Source of the DNA: Blastobasis lacticolella
Taxonomy: Eukaryota; Arthropoda; Insecta; Lepidoptera; Blastobasidae
DNA length: 64,000 bases
Direction of reading: 5' to 3'
Assembly: GCA_905147135.1 (NCBI GenBank)
Contig: LR990049.1
Span: forward strand, 14,029,428 to 14,093,427
The notes below the pieces were generated by a model that was given only the letters and a program-made list of their open reading frames with translations, made no database searches and was not told the DNA's origin. A program made the translations under genes and the position numbers. Shown one piece after another: positions 47,101-59,355 of the stretch. Position 1 is the stretch's first letter; the number at the start of each line of letters is the position of its first letter.

Positions 47101-50100
47101 CTTCCCCTCGATTTCCTGATCATACAAGTAGAAGAAAAATGTTACAAAGAGGTCTTCGATCTCCACTGAATATTAATTTAACTACTTATTATTTATTTAA
47201 TAATATTCCACTGTAAAACAGCACAGTCCAACTAGTCGCTGTATCATGTTCCGCAACCTGTTTTTGGAGTATCGTCGACATTTTGATTGCCACGAACATC
47301 TCGGCAGCGAAATAACCATACAACAACAAAAAATTCGATAGATATGTCTTGCAATAAATCGAGATTTGCATAAACATTTTTGCGTGATCACTAACCATAT
47401 TAGCACAAGTGTGGCTGGGTGTTTGGGTGCGGCAGTGAGACGTAAGCGGGTGTAATTAAAACGCTGCAGTTATGTTGTTTATAGGCCAATTACTTTACAA
47501 GTTGTTCGCCGGAGAGTGAATTTGAGATGGCGTCGAAATATCACTGGGCGGCCTCGGGCTGGGCGCTCCAGTTGACGAACAAAAGCATCTCGCGGAAGCA
47601 CCCGCGAGCGATGACCGCCGCTCGCCCGCGAGGCCGCCCGCTGCCCTCTGCGGCGCCCGGCCCTGCCAAGGGCAACCTACACTCTATGACACACTAATAA
47701 GACACAATTTACATTGGAAGCAATGACACTCGCCACGATCTCGCATGAACAAATCACCTGCAGGTATCCCAATTCCGAAAACAACATTCTATATTCATAT
47801 TATCCACAGTCACCTTTGAAAAATCAAATTGCCTTTCCTAGAATTGGTAATTTGGAAAATAAGTAAATGTTGTATTAATGCTTGTTTCAGATAAACACGT
47901 TCGACAATGCACCTTGGAAAAGCTATGGAGCAAAAAGACGGCTGCTATTCAAATGCTACTCAACATCATGGAAGTAATTATCAATATTATGAATTCGTTA
48001 TTGTGAATGAGATTGAAAAGAAATGAATACTTAATGTTTTGTTATTTTTGAAAACACTTATTCATTTATAATGTGCGTTAAATTTCAGACCACACGCGAT
48101 TCTACAACGTGTACTTATGTGACATCAATATTAAGGGAGGCTATATGTTTAAAACAAGGAAAAGGAAAGAAGTGCTCAGGTAACTCTCTTCATACTAATT
48201 TTATACCTCTTATAACTTGTAATATTAGACTGAGTAAAATATCGACTGTTTTGTAAAATTAGCTACCAATGACACAGGTGGAAAGAAGAAAGACACAAAA
48301 AATATAGGAAAGGAAAACATAGACCCAATTGTGAAGAAGGGTATGTTATATTTGTAGTACTGCTTTCGGCCACTAACGAAACGCTAAGTAATGGATTAAC
48401 AAAATCTCATTATACAAGAATGCGACATTAATGCTATTATAAATATATTGTAATTTCAAAGACTGCTCTACTAAACGCCCTTTCTCGTTTGCGAAGTAGT
48501 CCCGCCCGCCTACTGACATTTAAGACGAGCTTACTTGCTACATGTTTGACATTGGACTACTTGAAAATGCAGCCTTGACTATAATATTGGAGTGATTGTA
48601 AATTCTATTGTGATTCACGCTTGACAAATTAACATACCCAAACAATAGCTGTAAACATGGCGAAAATGACATGGTACGAGCGCTACCCTTTATTCGAATT
48701 GACGTTCCACTTCCTTATGCGTGAGCCATTGTTGCTGAATGTACAAATTCTTGCTATGTCAACGAAACTATTTCGTTGAAGGGCTCTATTTTCAACCCGA
48801 TCTAACCTAAAAAGTAAGACTTATTACCCTGTAACATGAACTTATCCCTGTAAATTACTCAACTTGTTTCCGACGACGCGCATGTCTCTCCCCCACATCC
48901 CTCTCCAACCCGTTGAGTCAAAAACTGTCAACGTCGGTAGTTTCAGTGAACAGCACCGCGAGGCAGGAGTGCCAGCAGTACTTCATGTCGCTAAACGGGT
49001 CGGAGGCGGCGATCCGCACGTTGGTCGCGTCGCAAAACAAGCGAGTCGAGGCGCACGTCTACAGCCAGAAGGCGGTTCACGATCTCGTGTGGATTCTCGC
49101 CTCCCTGGCGCCGAAAGGTAGGCCCGTCTGACGCGTGCGCTTGGTTCCAGCGAACAACATCGCGCGGCAGCAGTGCGCACAGGACTTCATTGCGCAGAAG
49201 GGCACGCAGGTGGTCGTGCGCAAACTGCTCGTCACCATGCATGATAAGCGCGAGCGCCATGCCGGCTCCGAGATAGTCCTCCAGGACCTCATCTGGATCC
49301 TTGCCCCCCTTAGCGCTAGAGGTTAACTCCACTTCGTTACTTGTTATGTGTAACTTTACACTTAGCTTGTTTAAACTGTCGCGGTTATTATGACGTATTT
49401 ATATTTAGCGGGTTTCGTATCGTATAGGTATGATTTACCAGGAGTGGCGCTTATTCCAAAATATGGTGGCCACTCACCGTCATGCCGCATGATAAAATAG
49501 GATTGATCAAAGTCAGGTGGCCCTCGTCTGTAAAAACAACTAACAGTATGTAGAAAATATTATGGAAGGACATGCCACTCGACGGAAAATTAATCCCCAC
49601 ACATGATTAGTTTAGCTTGATCAAGCCTAAATCATCATGACAATGAATCGGCATGATGATGAGTGCTACCTTTACGAAACCCACTAAATCATAATTACTA
49701 AATGTTTTATATGTATTGCTTACTTTATAGGTACGATGATTTACCCTCAACATATTTTTAATCTCTGTTACCTTATGGGCTCTACTTACCAAAGCCTCCG
49801 TCACGCCGAAACAACTCAATTCGAAAAATGTGTCGGCGGCATTTATCGGGGCCTTGTGTGTGTAGTCCCCATTAGATATGGAATTGTGTTATAATTTATG
49901 TCATTTTCAGATCCAAAATTTGCCGTTAAAGTGAGAATGCTGGGCTGTGTACGGACTATGCATCTTATTCTCAAGAACCATTTCACTGACAACAAACTTA
50001 TATTCCCTTTACTGGTTATTATGAAGCAACTTGCCAAAAATAGTACGTAGCACACTCACTGTATCCGTAACTGTATACCATTAACTGAATACTTCAGAAA

Positions 50101-53100
50101 TGTTATCGTTTTAGGTGGAACCACGTCTATCTTGGTCCGGGACGGTGTGATACCTACCTACGAGCGGGTTCTAGTAAGCTTAGGATTCATCCCTACAGCG
50201 AGACTACGCCTGTGCCTCGACGCGATTGATTACTTCAGCAAAAGCAGTTAAGTGGACACACACTATAGTTTCTGAAACATAATAGCCACCTAGAACCACT
50301 TCTAAATGTGACTATTGATTGAGATGTTTGATATTTGATAGTGATAGTTCATGGTAACGAGTACCATTACTGTGATTAATTGCTCAATGACCAGAGATAG
50401 TTCACTCGATATCTTGATATATTACACAAATGGAATACAATAGATTGCTCACAATGTATGCGTACGGATTGTCACTACGGAATGATGAATGTCATCGATA
50501 AATGCTTAGTTAAAAGGAACTTAATTCGACACATCTACGTCACAATGCCCACAATGCAATAGTTTATGATCGCCATATCCTCTGTTTACATATCGTATCC
50601 TTTGTTGTATTTCTGTTATAATCGAATGTTGCATTGCATGTTCAATATTTTGTCATGTATGTGTACATCACTTGAAATCACTGGGTAACTCACACAGAGG
50701 TGTGCTGCATGCAGATCGTGAAGACAGGCCTCTGTAACGTGCTAATCAGGGTGTTCGACCGCTGGGACCGCTACGAGGGGCGCATGAGGCTCAAGATATG
50801 CGCACACATACTGCAGACTCTGCAGCACCTTTGCAATATCAGTACGTATATATTTAAAGGGAACTGATTGAATAGGCACTGCTTGTGACTGAATGAATAG
50901 CTTAGATTTAGATTTTACAGCGTCTATTTATAAGTGTATTCTTAGTTGGTTTCGTGTGTTCGTCTTTCATTTAAAAACGAATATTACAGAGGCCGGCCGG
51001 CGAGCGCTTTGCACAAAGAAGCACGTGCAAACACTGCACAGATTCTGCTCACAGTGCCCTGATGAGCCGGAATTCGATGGACTTCTTGCTCGAGTGTGTT
51101 CAGTCATCACGCTATGTCTGAAACACCAATCATTGCCTGTATCGAGCTCAAGTCCAGCTTCTTTCAACCTCACGCCAATATTGAAAGGTAAATAGATAAT
51201 TCGTAAAAATAATAGATGAGGACCAAGATTTTAGGACGAATAATTGATATTGTTTAAATTTAAGGTACTAATACCTTGTGGCCATGTCATGAAGATGAAG
51301 AAGACGTAGCAAATTCGGAAACCAAGACAGTGAATTCAGATATAGACGATGACGATGGTCCAGAGACTGACATTGACGGAATAGATGAATTCCCTGACTT
51401 TGATCTAGAAGATAGCGATAACAAAACAGAAAAAGAGGAAGATCAAGAGAAATCCTTTTTGAAAAGCGGTGATAGTTTGCAGAGTAGCTCAATGTGGTTT
51501 AACCCCAATGAGAGAGATATAGAAGACTTAAAAAAGTAAGTGACTAATATTGTTCTCTGTTGTGTTGGTGGTTTTCTTTTAAGAGCGAGCTACAAACCGC
51601 GTATGACAGAGGCGCACCAAGCGTGTGTGCCAACAGTGTACGAGCTGGTATTTTGCAATCAACTGCATGAATAATTCGACTTTCAGGTACTTTGTTTACT
51701 TTAAGGAATTCGGTTCTTATAATAAACAAATAAAGATGGTAAAAAGTCGGTCCAACTCCAGAGGATCTATACTCGAAGATTTCCTGAATTCACAAGCAGG
51801 AGGAGGCAACAAAACTGCACCAAACTTGTCATTATCGACTATTTTAGGTAATACCGACTACGAAAATGTAATGGGTCCATCTCAAGCATCTTCAATTTAC
51901 CAAGGCTATTATAAAATACACGAAAGCAACTGTAAGTACGGTTCAGACTCTGACAACCTACATGTTTACTGGATTTTTCTAATGAGTGTTTTGTCGATTT
52001 CAAATGGCGCTAGTGAGGCGTAAGGCCTGTTGTAAAAACACTGTCGTACTTTTGGACAATAACGACAGCTGTGAAATGACGAATCTATTCCAGCCAATGA
52101 CAGGGCTTTATTTTGACAGCAGACCTTACGTAGCAGCAACGCCGTCTCTTGGATTCTGGAATTTGGTGGCTTTTGATACTTAATAACACAATGAAACATA
52201 TGCGGACAATTTGTTAATTTATATTGCATAGAATGTAAAAGTATTTATCATACAATTAATCATTTAGGAATGTATATATAGCGCTTGCAGCTAACTTCCG
52301 AGCCGGCTTTATAGATTGACGCGAAGTGTATAGATCTAAGTAGCTACATCTGCAAAGACACTTTTTATGTAAAAGTTGCACTGTTTCCATTATGGACATG
52401 TCAAAATGTCTAATTTAATTCAAAAACCGCTACCAGTATCAGATGACATGGGTATTTTCCGTTTCTCAATATCATGATGTTTCTATGTCACCGTCACCGT
52501 AAAGGTGGAATTTTTATTAACATAAAAAGTACACTAAATTATCATAAGAACAGGTAAGTCACAGATACCGGATCTTATGAGAACGGTCTCATCATAATTT
52601 GTAAACAATAAAAATTAGAACAATAGAACTGAACTGTAATCTGATGCAAACTCTTCCAGCGACGACGTCCTGTTCTTCGCTCAAGATCCATAAGGATATA
52701 TCGAAGTATAGTTCGTTCGCGGCGGTGTATTGCACGATGTCGTCGCGCGTGCGTAGCATCATTCCGTTCGTGAAGGTGGCATACCCCGACATGATGGGCG
52801 GCCAGGGCCATGGACAACCAGAGCCCCTGAATAAGATGGAGAGAACTGCCTGCAGGTGCGAGGTTTTCAGGTTTCTATAGCAAAGTGGTGCGGTGTGTAC
52901 AAATATTGATTATCACGTGGTAGAACTCTGTCAAGCCTGAGGAGTCCGCCTGGGTGAGTACCACCGCTTTCTATATTTCTGCCGCCAAGCAACAATGCTT
53001 ACATTATTGTGTTCCGGTTTGAAGAATAAGGTAGCCAGCGAAATTACAGGCATGAGGCATTTCATCTTAGCCCTCACAGTGATAACGCCGGTTCTGCATT

Positions 53101-56100
53101 TTTGTTACCTACAACCTAAATGTATGAATGGTAGATGTTATGGGCGACAGTTACCACGAACCATCAGGTGGTCTGTCTGCTCGTTTGTCACTGAGTAGCA
53201 TAAAAAAATATTATAGTATTGTTTACAGGTTCTATTATGTAATTTTTATTGTTCTTAACTTGCTATATCTCTGCCCTAGAAAACGATACTATTTTCAATA
53301 CTTCCTACTCTGATACAGATGTTTATTTCAAACGAATTTTTGACCGACTTCAAAAAAGCGAAGGTTCTCAATACGTCGGAATCTTTTTTTTTCAGAAATA
53401 AGTTATTAGCCTGTGTAGACAGAGCCATTAATCCGGAAGCATACATGAATGAAGTAGTGTATGATTTGGATCAGATGTACAACAACAGTAATGTGTCCGA
53501 CACCTCTTCACAGAAAAGGTAAGATTTAAGTTACAATAATTTATTATTAAAGCGACTCCTACTAACATTATAAAGTAAAGGATGTTTCGATGTTTGTTTC
53601 TCATTCATGCCAAAATGACTGAAAGGATTTTGATCAAATTTGCAGTAAAATAGCTTGTTGCCCAGAATAAAAGATAGGATTAATCCCGAAATTCAGTGTG
53701 ATTCCCGCGGAGACGGGTCCGTTAAGTAACATAGCAAAATTTTACGGGGGCTAAGACGCGGAGTCGCGGAAATTTGTGTATAATACTTACATAGATACGG
53801 TAATACAGTTTCAGTTTGGAAAGTATATTCCTGAGTAACAACGACGAGCAAGAAATCACCAGACAAGGTTTTGCGCAGAGGCTGAGCTTCGAATCCAGAT
53901 TTGAATCGGGTAATCTCAGGAAAGTTATTCAGGTGAGCATTTACCTAACATGTTATAATATGGCATTATCCAAATAAAATATTTCAACAGTTTGATATCC
54001 CAGACCTAGGCGGTGTCTTTAAGACAATTAATTTACATATTTTTAAAAGATGGGCTTGTGAGAAAATTTATTTAGCGTGGTGTAACATTAGTTAAATTAT
54101 ATTTCTACTGTTGATTATTATCGTCATTAGCATATAATCGTCCTATTATTATATCTGTGAAAATATCAAATACTGGCTGCACTATTATCAAAGACCACAC
54201 GACCCCTCACGGTATTTTTTATTGTTGTCGCACTCAATTCATCATCATAAACATCTTGATTATATATATATATATATATTGATTATTGTCCGTGATCCCT
54301 GATTTAGCAGATCACGTAATTACACTAGAGCGACTGTCATCTGTCGAAGTCAAAGTCAAATATTTTTATTCAAGTTAGGTTTACACGAACACTTATTAAC
54401 GTCAATACAAAAAAAGCTTTGAGCCACGGCATCATCGAGCCCGCAACGGTTTGGCCTCTATGACCAGGAAGGTATAACAGGGGAACATGGTCCAACCCAA
54501 TTTAGTAGTAAGTGATCTTCAACCCGCCTGCCAAGCGTGGAGATTACGGCAATAGCCACCCCTTTCGTGGGAGAGGCCTTAAGTCCTGCAGTGGACTGTT
54601 ATGGGCTGTCATGATGAAGGGTAGGAAGATGGTATAATGAACATATAAAATTTTCACAAAAGCGACGATGCCCATTCCAGATAGGCCCGCGAGAGTACGA
54701 GCTGATCCTGATGCCAGACGTGAACTCCAACAAGAGGCACCAGTGGTTCTACTTCGAGGTGCGCAACATGCAGCAGGGCCGGCCGTACATATTCAACATC
54801 ATCAACTGCGAGAAGTCCGACAGTCAGTTCAACTTCGGGATGAAACCGGTCATGTACTCCGTGAAGGAGGCCGTTTTGGGGAGGCCAGGTATGTATAGGT
54901 GTGGGCTGCAATTAATGCACAGAGGCTAATTGCGCTTCGTAGAGAGTTGTCTCTGGCGTACGCGTCAATTTGTAACGAACCCGAAACTGACAGATGTGTT
55001 GCTGTGATGTTGCCGCCAATTTATGTAAACGTAAAGTGAAAGTGGGGGGAGGGGGTGTAAACATGGAAAGATTTTCACACACATCACATTAACAGCTCAT
55101 TATTTCCCAATGCTAAACTTGTTAGGCCGCCACTGTATTACGGCGGTAGCGCTGGTTATTGATTTGTATCAATTATTTATCATTATTCGCCGCGCTTGGC
55201 TTGCTGGAAATCGCTGTATTAAAAATATTCAACAGCAAATATTGGTGCCCATTTTCTGATCTCAGAGGAGACAACAGATGGTCTGCCTGATACTCTATCA
55301 CATTAGTCGCGTTTTCGCCCCACCACTGCCACGAAGCCTCTGCGTCAGAATCTTAACGACCGATCCATATGAGATGAAACGATTCAGATATCGCTGGTTA
55401 TGCAAAGCCCCATAGCTTACGATATTTGAATTGACTGTGCTGCTCCCATGGTGCAAGCGCAAGAACCTACTAAACTTTTGACGCTACGGTTTCGTTTGCC
55501 CTACATTGTGATAAATCAGACAACTTCATGTAGCCATTTTGCCACAATACTACTTTATCAGTAGATGCCTGTGGTAAGGAGCTCTGCTGGTGCTTGAAAC
55601 TATTACAACACTGTCGCACTCATCTCTGATCTCGTGTCACAATACCTCCTCCTGCACTGCCGCTGGTACCGCAGGAACTGTTATGTTGCACGTAGCAAGA
55701 AAATGAAGCATTTTTATGGCACACGCCTACACTACGTAGCAAACTGTTAGTAGTAGTGGTAGTCAGTCTGTTTGTCTAAGGTGATGTAGCTTACGTATTC
55801 CTAGATTAAAATAACGGAGCTTCTTAGGCCGGCCGCACATGTAGTCAGGGACCTAACGTAAACCTAATCAGGAAAAGGAATGTTCGTTTTCTTGATTAGG
55901 ATTCCGCAGAACTTTAAATTCGACCAATCAGAATCCGCGATACTTTCCACGCAGCCTTTCGATTAGTCTTCGAAGATTCTGATTGATTGAGTTCCAAATT
56001 CGAATTCGTAAACCTAATCAGGAAAACGAATGTATGCTGCCAGCCTTGGGCTTGTGGAATTCGGTTCAAAAGATCGCCTAATTAATAAATATTTTAGTAA

Positions 56101-58414
56101 CATTTTCCATCGAGTTCTAATCCTATATTTTATGCCTCTGCAGGGTGGGTCCGCGCCGGTTCAGAGATCTGCTACTATCGCAACAGCTACCACTACTCCC
56201 ATCAAAAGAACACCAACAAGTGCTACCTGACGGTCACGTTCAACATCGAGTTTCCGCACAGCAACGACGTCTGCTACCTCGCGTACCACTTCCCCTTCAC
56301 GTATTCCTTGATGATGGTAAGAGTGGTTAATATATAGGTAATTTTTTTTTAGATTTCTGTGGATAATACTGGCCATTGCCGTGCTCTATTTTTGTATTTT
56401 TATATTGAAACGTACTATAAGTACATGGTTTCTATCAAGATACGTGTTCCTCTATTGAATAGCAATGATCGCGCAGCACTGTTCCGGATGAAAAGTACCA
56501 ACACATTTCAGGTTTAAGAGCTTATTAATTACGGGCTTATCCCATGTCAGCTTAGACCTCAGCTTCACAAAGCACCTGTGGTTCCGCATTTTTATTAGGT
56601 GTGGAAACTCAGCCACCTATTTGTTGTTTACTCAGTGGCAAACGAGCAGACAGCCCCCATCTGTTGGAAAGTGGTAATTGTCGCCCATAACATGATTCAT
56701 GTAACAAAAATGCATAACCGTAAATGCTGTGTCACATATTGGCTTTTGGCTAACGGATTGTGGAGGTCGGATGGTAGTCACCTCACTTAAAAGGCCAAAA
56801 CACCGCAATAAAAGAAGTGTGGTGATAGTCGGTGGCCGAGTGGTTAAGGTATCCGACTCGTACGTGAGTGGTACTGGGTTCGATTCCCACTGCAGCCATA
56901 TACCAATGACTCTTTTCTGAGTTATATATATTAGTGGAAAACTAACCGATGGTCTTACGGTGAGGGAAAACATCTTGATGAAACCTGCACATTCAGGCGA
57001 CTGCATGTGTAACCATGTTCCAATCTAGTCAGGTTCCCCTGGTAGCAGTGTCACGGAGGCCAGACAGCAGTCGCTCCACTGTAAATACATTTAACACCAA
57101 GATGATGACCGCAATTAAAGAATGATCAGCTTGTTTGTCACAATAGTATTTAAAAATGTTTTATTTAAACCGCTTATGCTATTTATACTTTGTGAAAAGT
57201 AGTAGCGTGGCTATAAATCCTGTCTATGATTAGTTTCTCTGCATTTATTCCAGACTCGCATATGGCAATGGAGTCTGCATCTGCCGATCGGCGCGTACTT
57301 CAGAGTGGAGCCACTGTGCTACTCTCTGAACAACAACGAGGTGCCTCTCCTTACCATTTCCGCCGAGGACACGCCCACAAATCCTATTGTGGTACGATCA
57401 ACTAACTAAATTTTATATTGATGCCCGACTTCACCATCACCTCACTATCCTTCATCATCTAAGTTTTAAGAGTAAAGTAAATATTGTGTATCACATGTAG
57501 AAGGACCAAACCACAACTCGTATAAAATGAGCTACCATCACTATGCATTACAAACCAAAGACGGTCCAAAGTCTAAACAGGGTAGGTTGAGGTGCTATCT
57601 TCTGAACTCTGGTTAGTGTGACGATGACCAAAGGCTGGACGCGCAAAACCTCGGACCGGTGTTAGTGGCGTACCTCGGGGGAGGGCTATGTCTTGGAGTT
57701 CCTGACATCCCTCGTCCACCCCAGAGAGAGTAATTCCATTGAACCCCAGAACTCGTTATCGGTACCCAACATCAGCAGCGTCAGCAACAACCCATATAGT
57801 CAATGGCTGAACGAGTCCTCAAAAATGAAGGGTTTTACCATATTCATTTGACGAGCAGACTGGAGATCGCAGTGTTGAAAATAAGTACACAACAGAAAAG
57901 GCTGCTGTCTACTTTGGGCTATAACCGCACTGATACCTATCTTGCTTAGAGCCTAGCTAGAACCTAGATACTTTCGATTTACTTCGCTACCCAGTAGACG
58001 CGTATCTAGGCTCTAGGTGCTAAGCAAGACTCCTGTCAGTGCGGTGGTGGCCATACACATGGTCTGCTTTCATCACATTAGCACATAATACTGATACTAT
58101 TGACATTAGTTACATTTTACCACTCCCGTCAATGGATGGGATTCGTGCTCTATTCCGCCCTGACGGACACCACACAGCTAGCTTGGAAATCGCATTGGTG
58201 AAAATACTATCATCTTCTTTGCTCCTCGCAAACAGGACCGGGAGATAGTGTTCCTGACGTCCCGCGTGCACCCTGGAGAGAGCAACGCCTCCTGGGTGAT
58301 GGACGGCACCCTCAGCTTCCTGCTCGGGGCCTCGTTCACGGCGGCCTCGCTGCGGGCCAAGTACGTGTTCAAGATCGTCCCCATGCTGAACACTGAGGGC
58401 GTCATCAACGGCTG
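35167..58414 (+). CDS. AGTPBP1: Cytosolic carboxypeptidase 1 (tubulin deglutamylase), 5' and central exons
   Basis: Eighteen coding exons, with one alternative: 35167-35290, 47891-47973, 48089-48179, 48278-48340, then 48947-49117 or 49151-49321, then 49911-50042, 50115-50246, 50698-50841, 50990-51187, 51265-51535, 51687-51931, 52660-52855, 53396-53518, 53815-53932, 54681-54888, 56144-56316, 57254-57391 and 58236-58414. Phases agree throughout, giving about 930 residues. The order is an armadillo-like helical region, an acidic linker ([16 protein letters not shown]), the CCP N-domain ([31 protein letters not shown]) and the start of the M14 peptidase with the zinc motif HPGES. The family removes glutamates from tubulin tails in the cytosol. 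The human protein continues about 300 residues past this point; those exons, with the third zinc ligand, are not in the window. The 5' UTR lies in an upstream exon. Confidence 0.93.
37762..37931. mobile_element. MITE with TGAATCACTCGCCTC ends, copy 2
   Basis: A diverged copy of 24003-24185. Left end TGAATCACTCGCCTC, right end GAGGCAAGCAATTCA, with shared inner blocks (TTGCTAATG-like, GAAAATC). Confidence 0.65.
41226..41345 (+). repeat. LINE 3'-tail-like fragment
   Basis: The pattern CCCGCC.GCAAGCGTAGTGATT...GTGGAGTAGGCTCA..TCCAACAATGGACTG is a common lepidopteran LINE end. A related piece lies at 54500-54640 and a scrap near 20245-20270. Confidence 0.5.
41882..41939. repeat. Near-perfect short hairpin
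   Basis: The arms TAAGAACCGAGTGTTCTTAG and onward to CCAGTC pair with the following 27 nt with about two mismatches and a loop of about four bases. It is too symmetrical to be chance. It may be a small fold-back element or a miRNA-like precursor; no arm was recognised as a known miRNA. Confidence 0.6.
46000..46165 (+). repeat. Dispersed short repeat (ACTGTCGCCCATAACAT family)
   Basis: A nearly complete copy: CACCTGATGGTAAATGGTAA, a CTGTCGCCTATAACATCTAC block and ACTATGAGGACTAAGATGAA. Confidence 0.65.
47527..47697 (+). other. GC-rich island with a 56-codon frame just upstream of CCP1 exon 2
   Basis: A GC-rich block within an AT-rich intron holds an ATG frame ([20 protein letters not shown], then Arg/Pro/Ala-rich) ending in TAA. 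It lies 195 nt before the second CCP1 coding exon. No donor in phase with that exon was found. It could be an internal promoter, a UTR exon or a repeat fragment. Confidence 0.25.
52985..53215 (-). repeat. Dispersed short repeat, inverted copy
   Basis: The same family as 19855-20050, read on the minus strand (TATGGGCGACAGTTACCACG, CATGAGGCATTTCATCTTAG). It lies in a CCP1 intron. Confidence 0.65.
53575..53790. repeat. Interspersed repeat fragment (GTGATTCCCGCGGAGACGGG type)
   Basis: A block with TTGATCAAATTTGCAGTAA and GGGGCTAAGACGCGGAGTCG resembles a repeat also seen at 42660-42790, where GTTCCCGCGAGAACGGGCC occurs. It lies in a CCP1 intron. Confidence 0.5.
54261..54279. repeat. (TA)n microsatellite
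   Basis: An uninterrupted run of about nine TA units in a CCP1 intron. Confidence 0.9.
54390..54640 (+). repeat. LINE 3'-tail-like repeat
   Basis: Contains CAACCCGCCTGCCAAGCGTG, GTGGGAGAGGCCTTAAGTCC and TGCAGTGGACTGTTATGGGC, then an ATGATGA end. This is typical of a lepidopteran LINE terminus, with a related piece at 41226-41345. Confidence 0.6.
55860..56035. repeat. Duplicated motif and inverted AATC blocks in a CCP1 intron
   Basis: GTAAACCTAATCAGGAAAA occurs at about 55858 and again at about 56008, with inverted CTGATTAGG-like and GATTCTGATTG-like blocks between. It looks like a small decayed MITE. Confidence 0.45.
56817..57107 (+). repeat. tRNA-headed SINE with target-site duplication
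   Basis: The best-preserved head in the window: A box TGGCCGAGTGGTTAAGG, B box GGGTTCGATTCCC. Direct repeats ACCGCAATAAAAGAA (56802-56816) and ACCGCAATTAAAGAA (57108-57122) flank it. It was inserted just past a piece of the older short repeat (56640-56740) in a CCP1 intron. Confidence 0.85.
57530..57612 (+). repeat. Repeat copy matching the promoter region of the small secreted protein gene
   Basis: TATAAAATGAGCTA, then AGTCTAAACAGGGTAGGTTG and AGGTGCTATCTT, match the minus strand of 22690-22777 block for block. Confidence 0.6.
57924..58045. mobile_element. Hairpin MITE in a CCP1 intron
   Basis: The ends ACCGCACTGATACC and CAGTGCGGT pair, and inner arms (CTTGCTTAGAGCCTAG, CTAAGCAAG with CTAGGTG) continue the stem around a loop near 57985. 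It is about 122 bp in all. Confidence 0.65.
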
Positions 58415-59355
58415 GTGAGTTACGACGTTTTGTTTGCTAACATATGTTTGGACCTTAAGGCTTTCTGTGTTAAACCTCGGGCTTAATGAATGATTAAGGG
58501 CAGGTAATCTGAAAAGCACAAAGCAGATGACGCCAGTGTCAGCTATCAATATCCTTGGAGTGCCAAACGTTTTCCATAAACCATATTACGAAACCGTCAG
58601 ATTAAAACGACAAACTCTCAAACATAGCGCCATCCCTGCCAGTGGCAAAAAGAAATACCAAAAGAATAAACACAAATAATAATAACAACTACAAGTATGT
58701 CGCCACATGATACTTGAAAATAAATAAGTTGCAAAGAGAAAGCTGGGAAAGAAATACTCTGTTTAAATGAAAAGTCTTCCGAATAATCTGTAAACTTTAT
58801 TTACTTCGCCTCACGTCACTCTTTAAATTCTTGTGTTTTAACTTAATCATACTTAACTAGGTACTTCACGTTTATAAACACTATCTTATACCACTATTTC
58901 AATTGATATGTCTAGACAATTTCATATCCGAATAATTTTCTTAAATTAAATTAATACATTTTACGGTTTTAATCAAAATACCAGAGATCTGACATATTAC
59001 TTAATTACCTTAGCGAAGTTTAGGTACCTATATTTCGTGGAATACTTACTCATTTTGTGATAATCATAATATTCATTCAACAAACACGAAGGCGGAGGCA
59101 AGTCGCGTCACGCGAGTCACCAGCACCTTCAAAAATATAATATTGCCCCGTGTAAGAACCGTACGAATCCCCATAGACGTAAGTTAAGATTGATGTTAAG
59201 CTATCATTTATATTCATACATTAATGATAGGTTATTATCTTAAGGCACCCTCAACAGAGAGATTTGACGCACCTCAACGGAGAAACTTTTGCTAGAGAGT
59301 TTGAGAGAGAGACAGAAACAGTCGTGACGGTCACGTTATTACGTCGAGCCGGGCG
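58415..59355. other. Downstream of the last visible CCP1 exon
   Basis: AT-rich, with no exon or known repeat seen. The CCP1 exon that should follow (the NG.HRC...DLNR region) was not found here or further right. Confidence 0.5.

Larger units (their letters stand above)
35291..47890. other. First intron of CCP1 (12.6 kb)
   Basis: Mostly AT-rich sequence with repeats: a MITE at 37762-37931, a LINE-tail-like piece at 41226-41345, a hairpin at 41882-41939, an interspersed fragment near 42660-42790 and a short repeat at 46000-46165. Open frames at 36756, 37605, 39646, 41286 and 46684 show no motif and no good splice context. A nested gene cannot be excluded, but none was recognised. Confidence 0.5.

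Noticed and set aside
48864..49332. Other frames over the CCP1 exon pair on both strands
   Set aside because: They overlap the two homologous exons, which alone fit family homology and exon phase.
4518..57107. tRNA-like sequences with A and B boxes at 4518, 6664, 10264 and 56817
   Set aside because: They lack proper acceptor and anticodon arms and continue into shared SINE bodies, so they are SINE heads and not tRNA genes.
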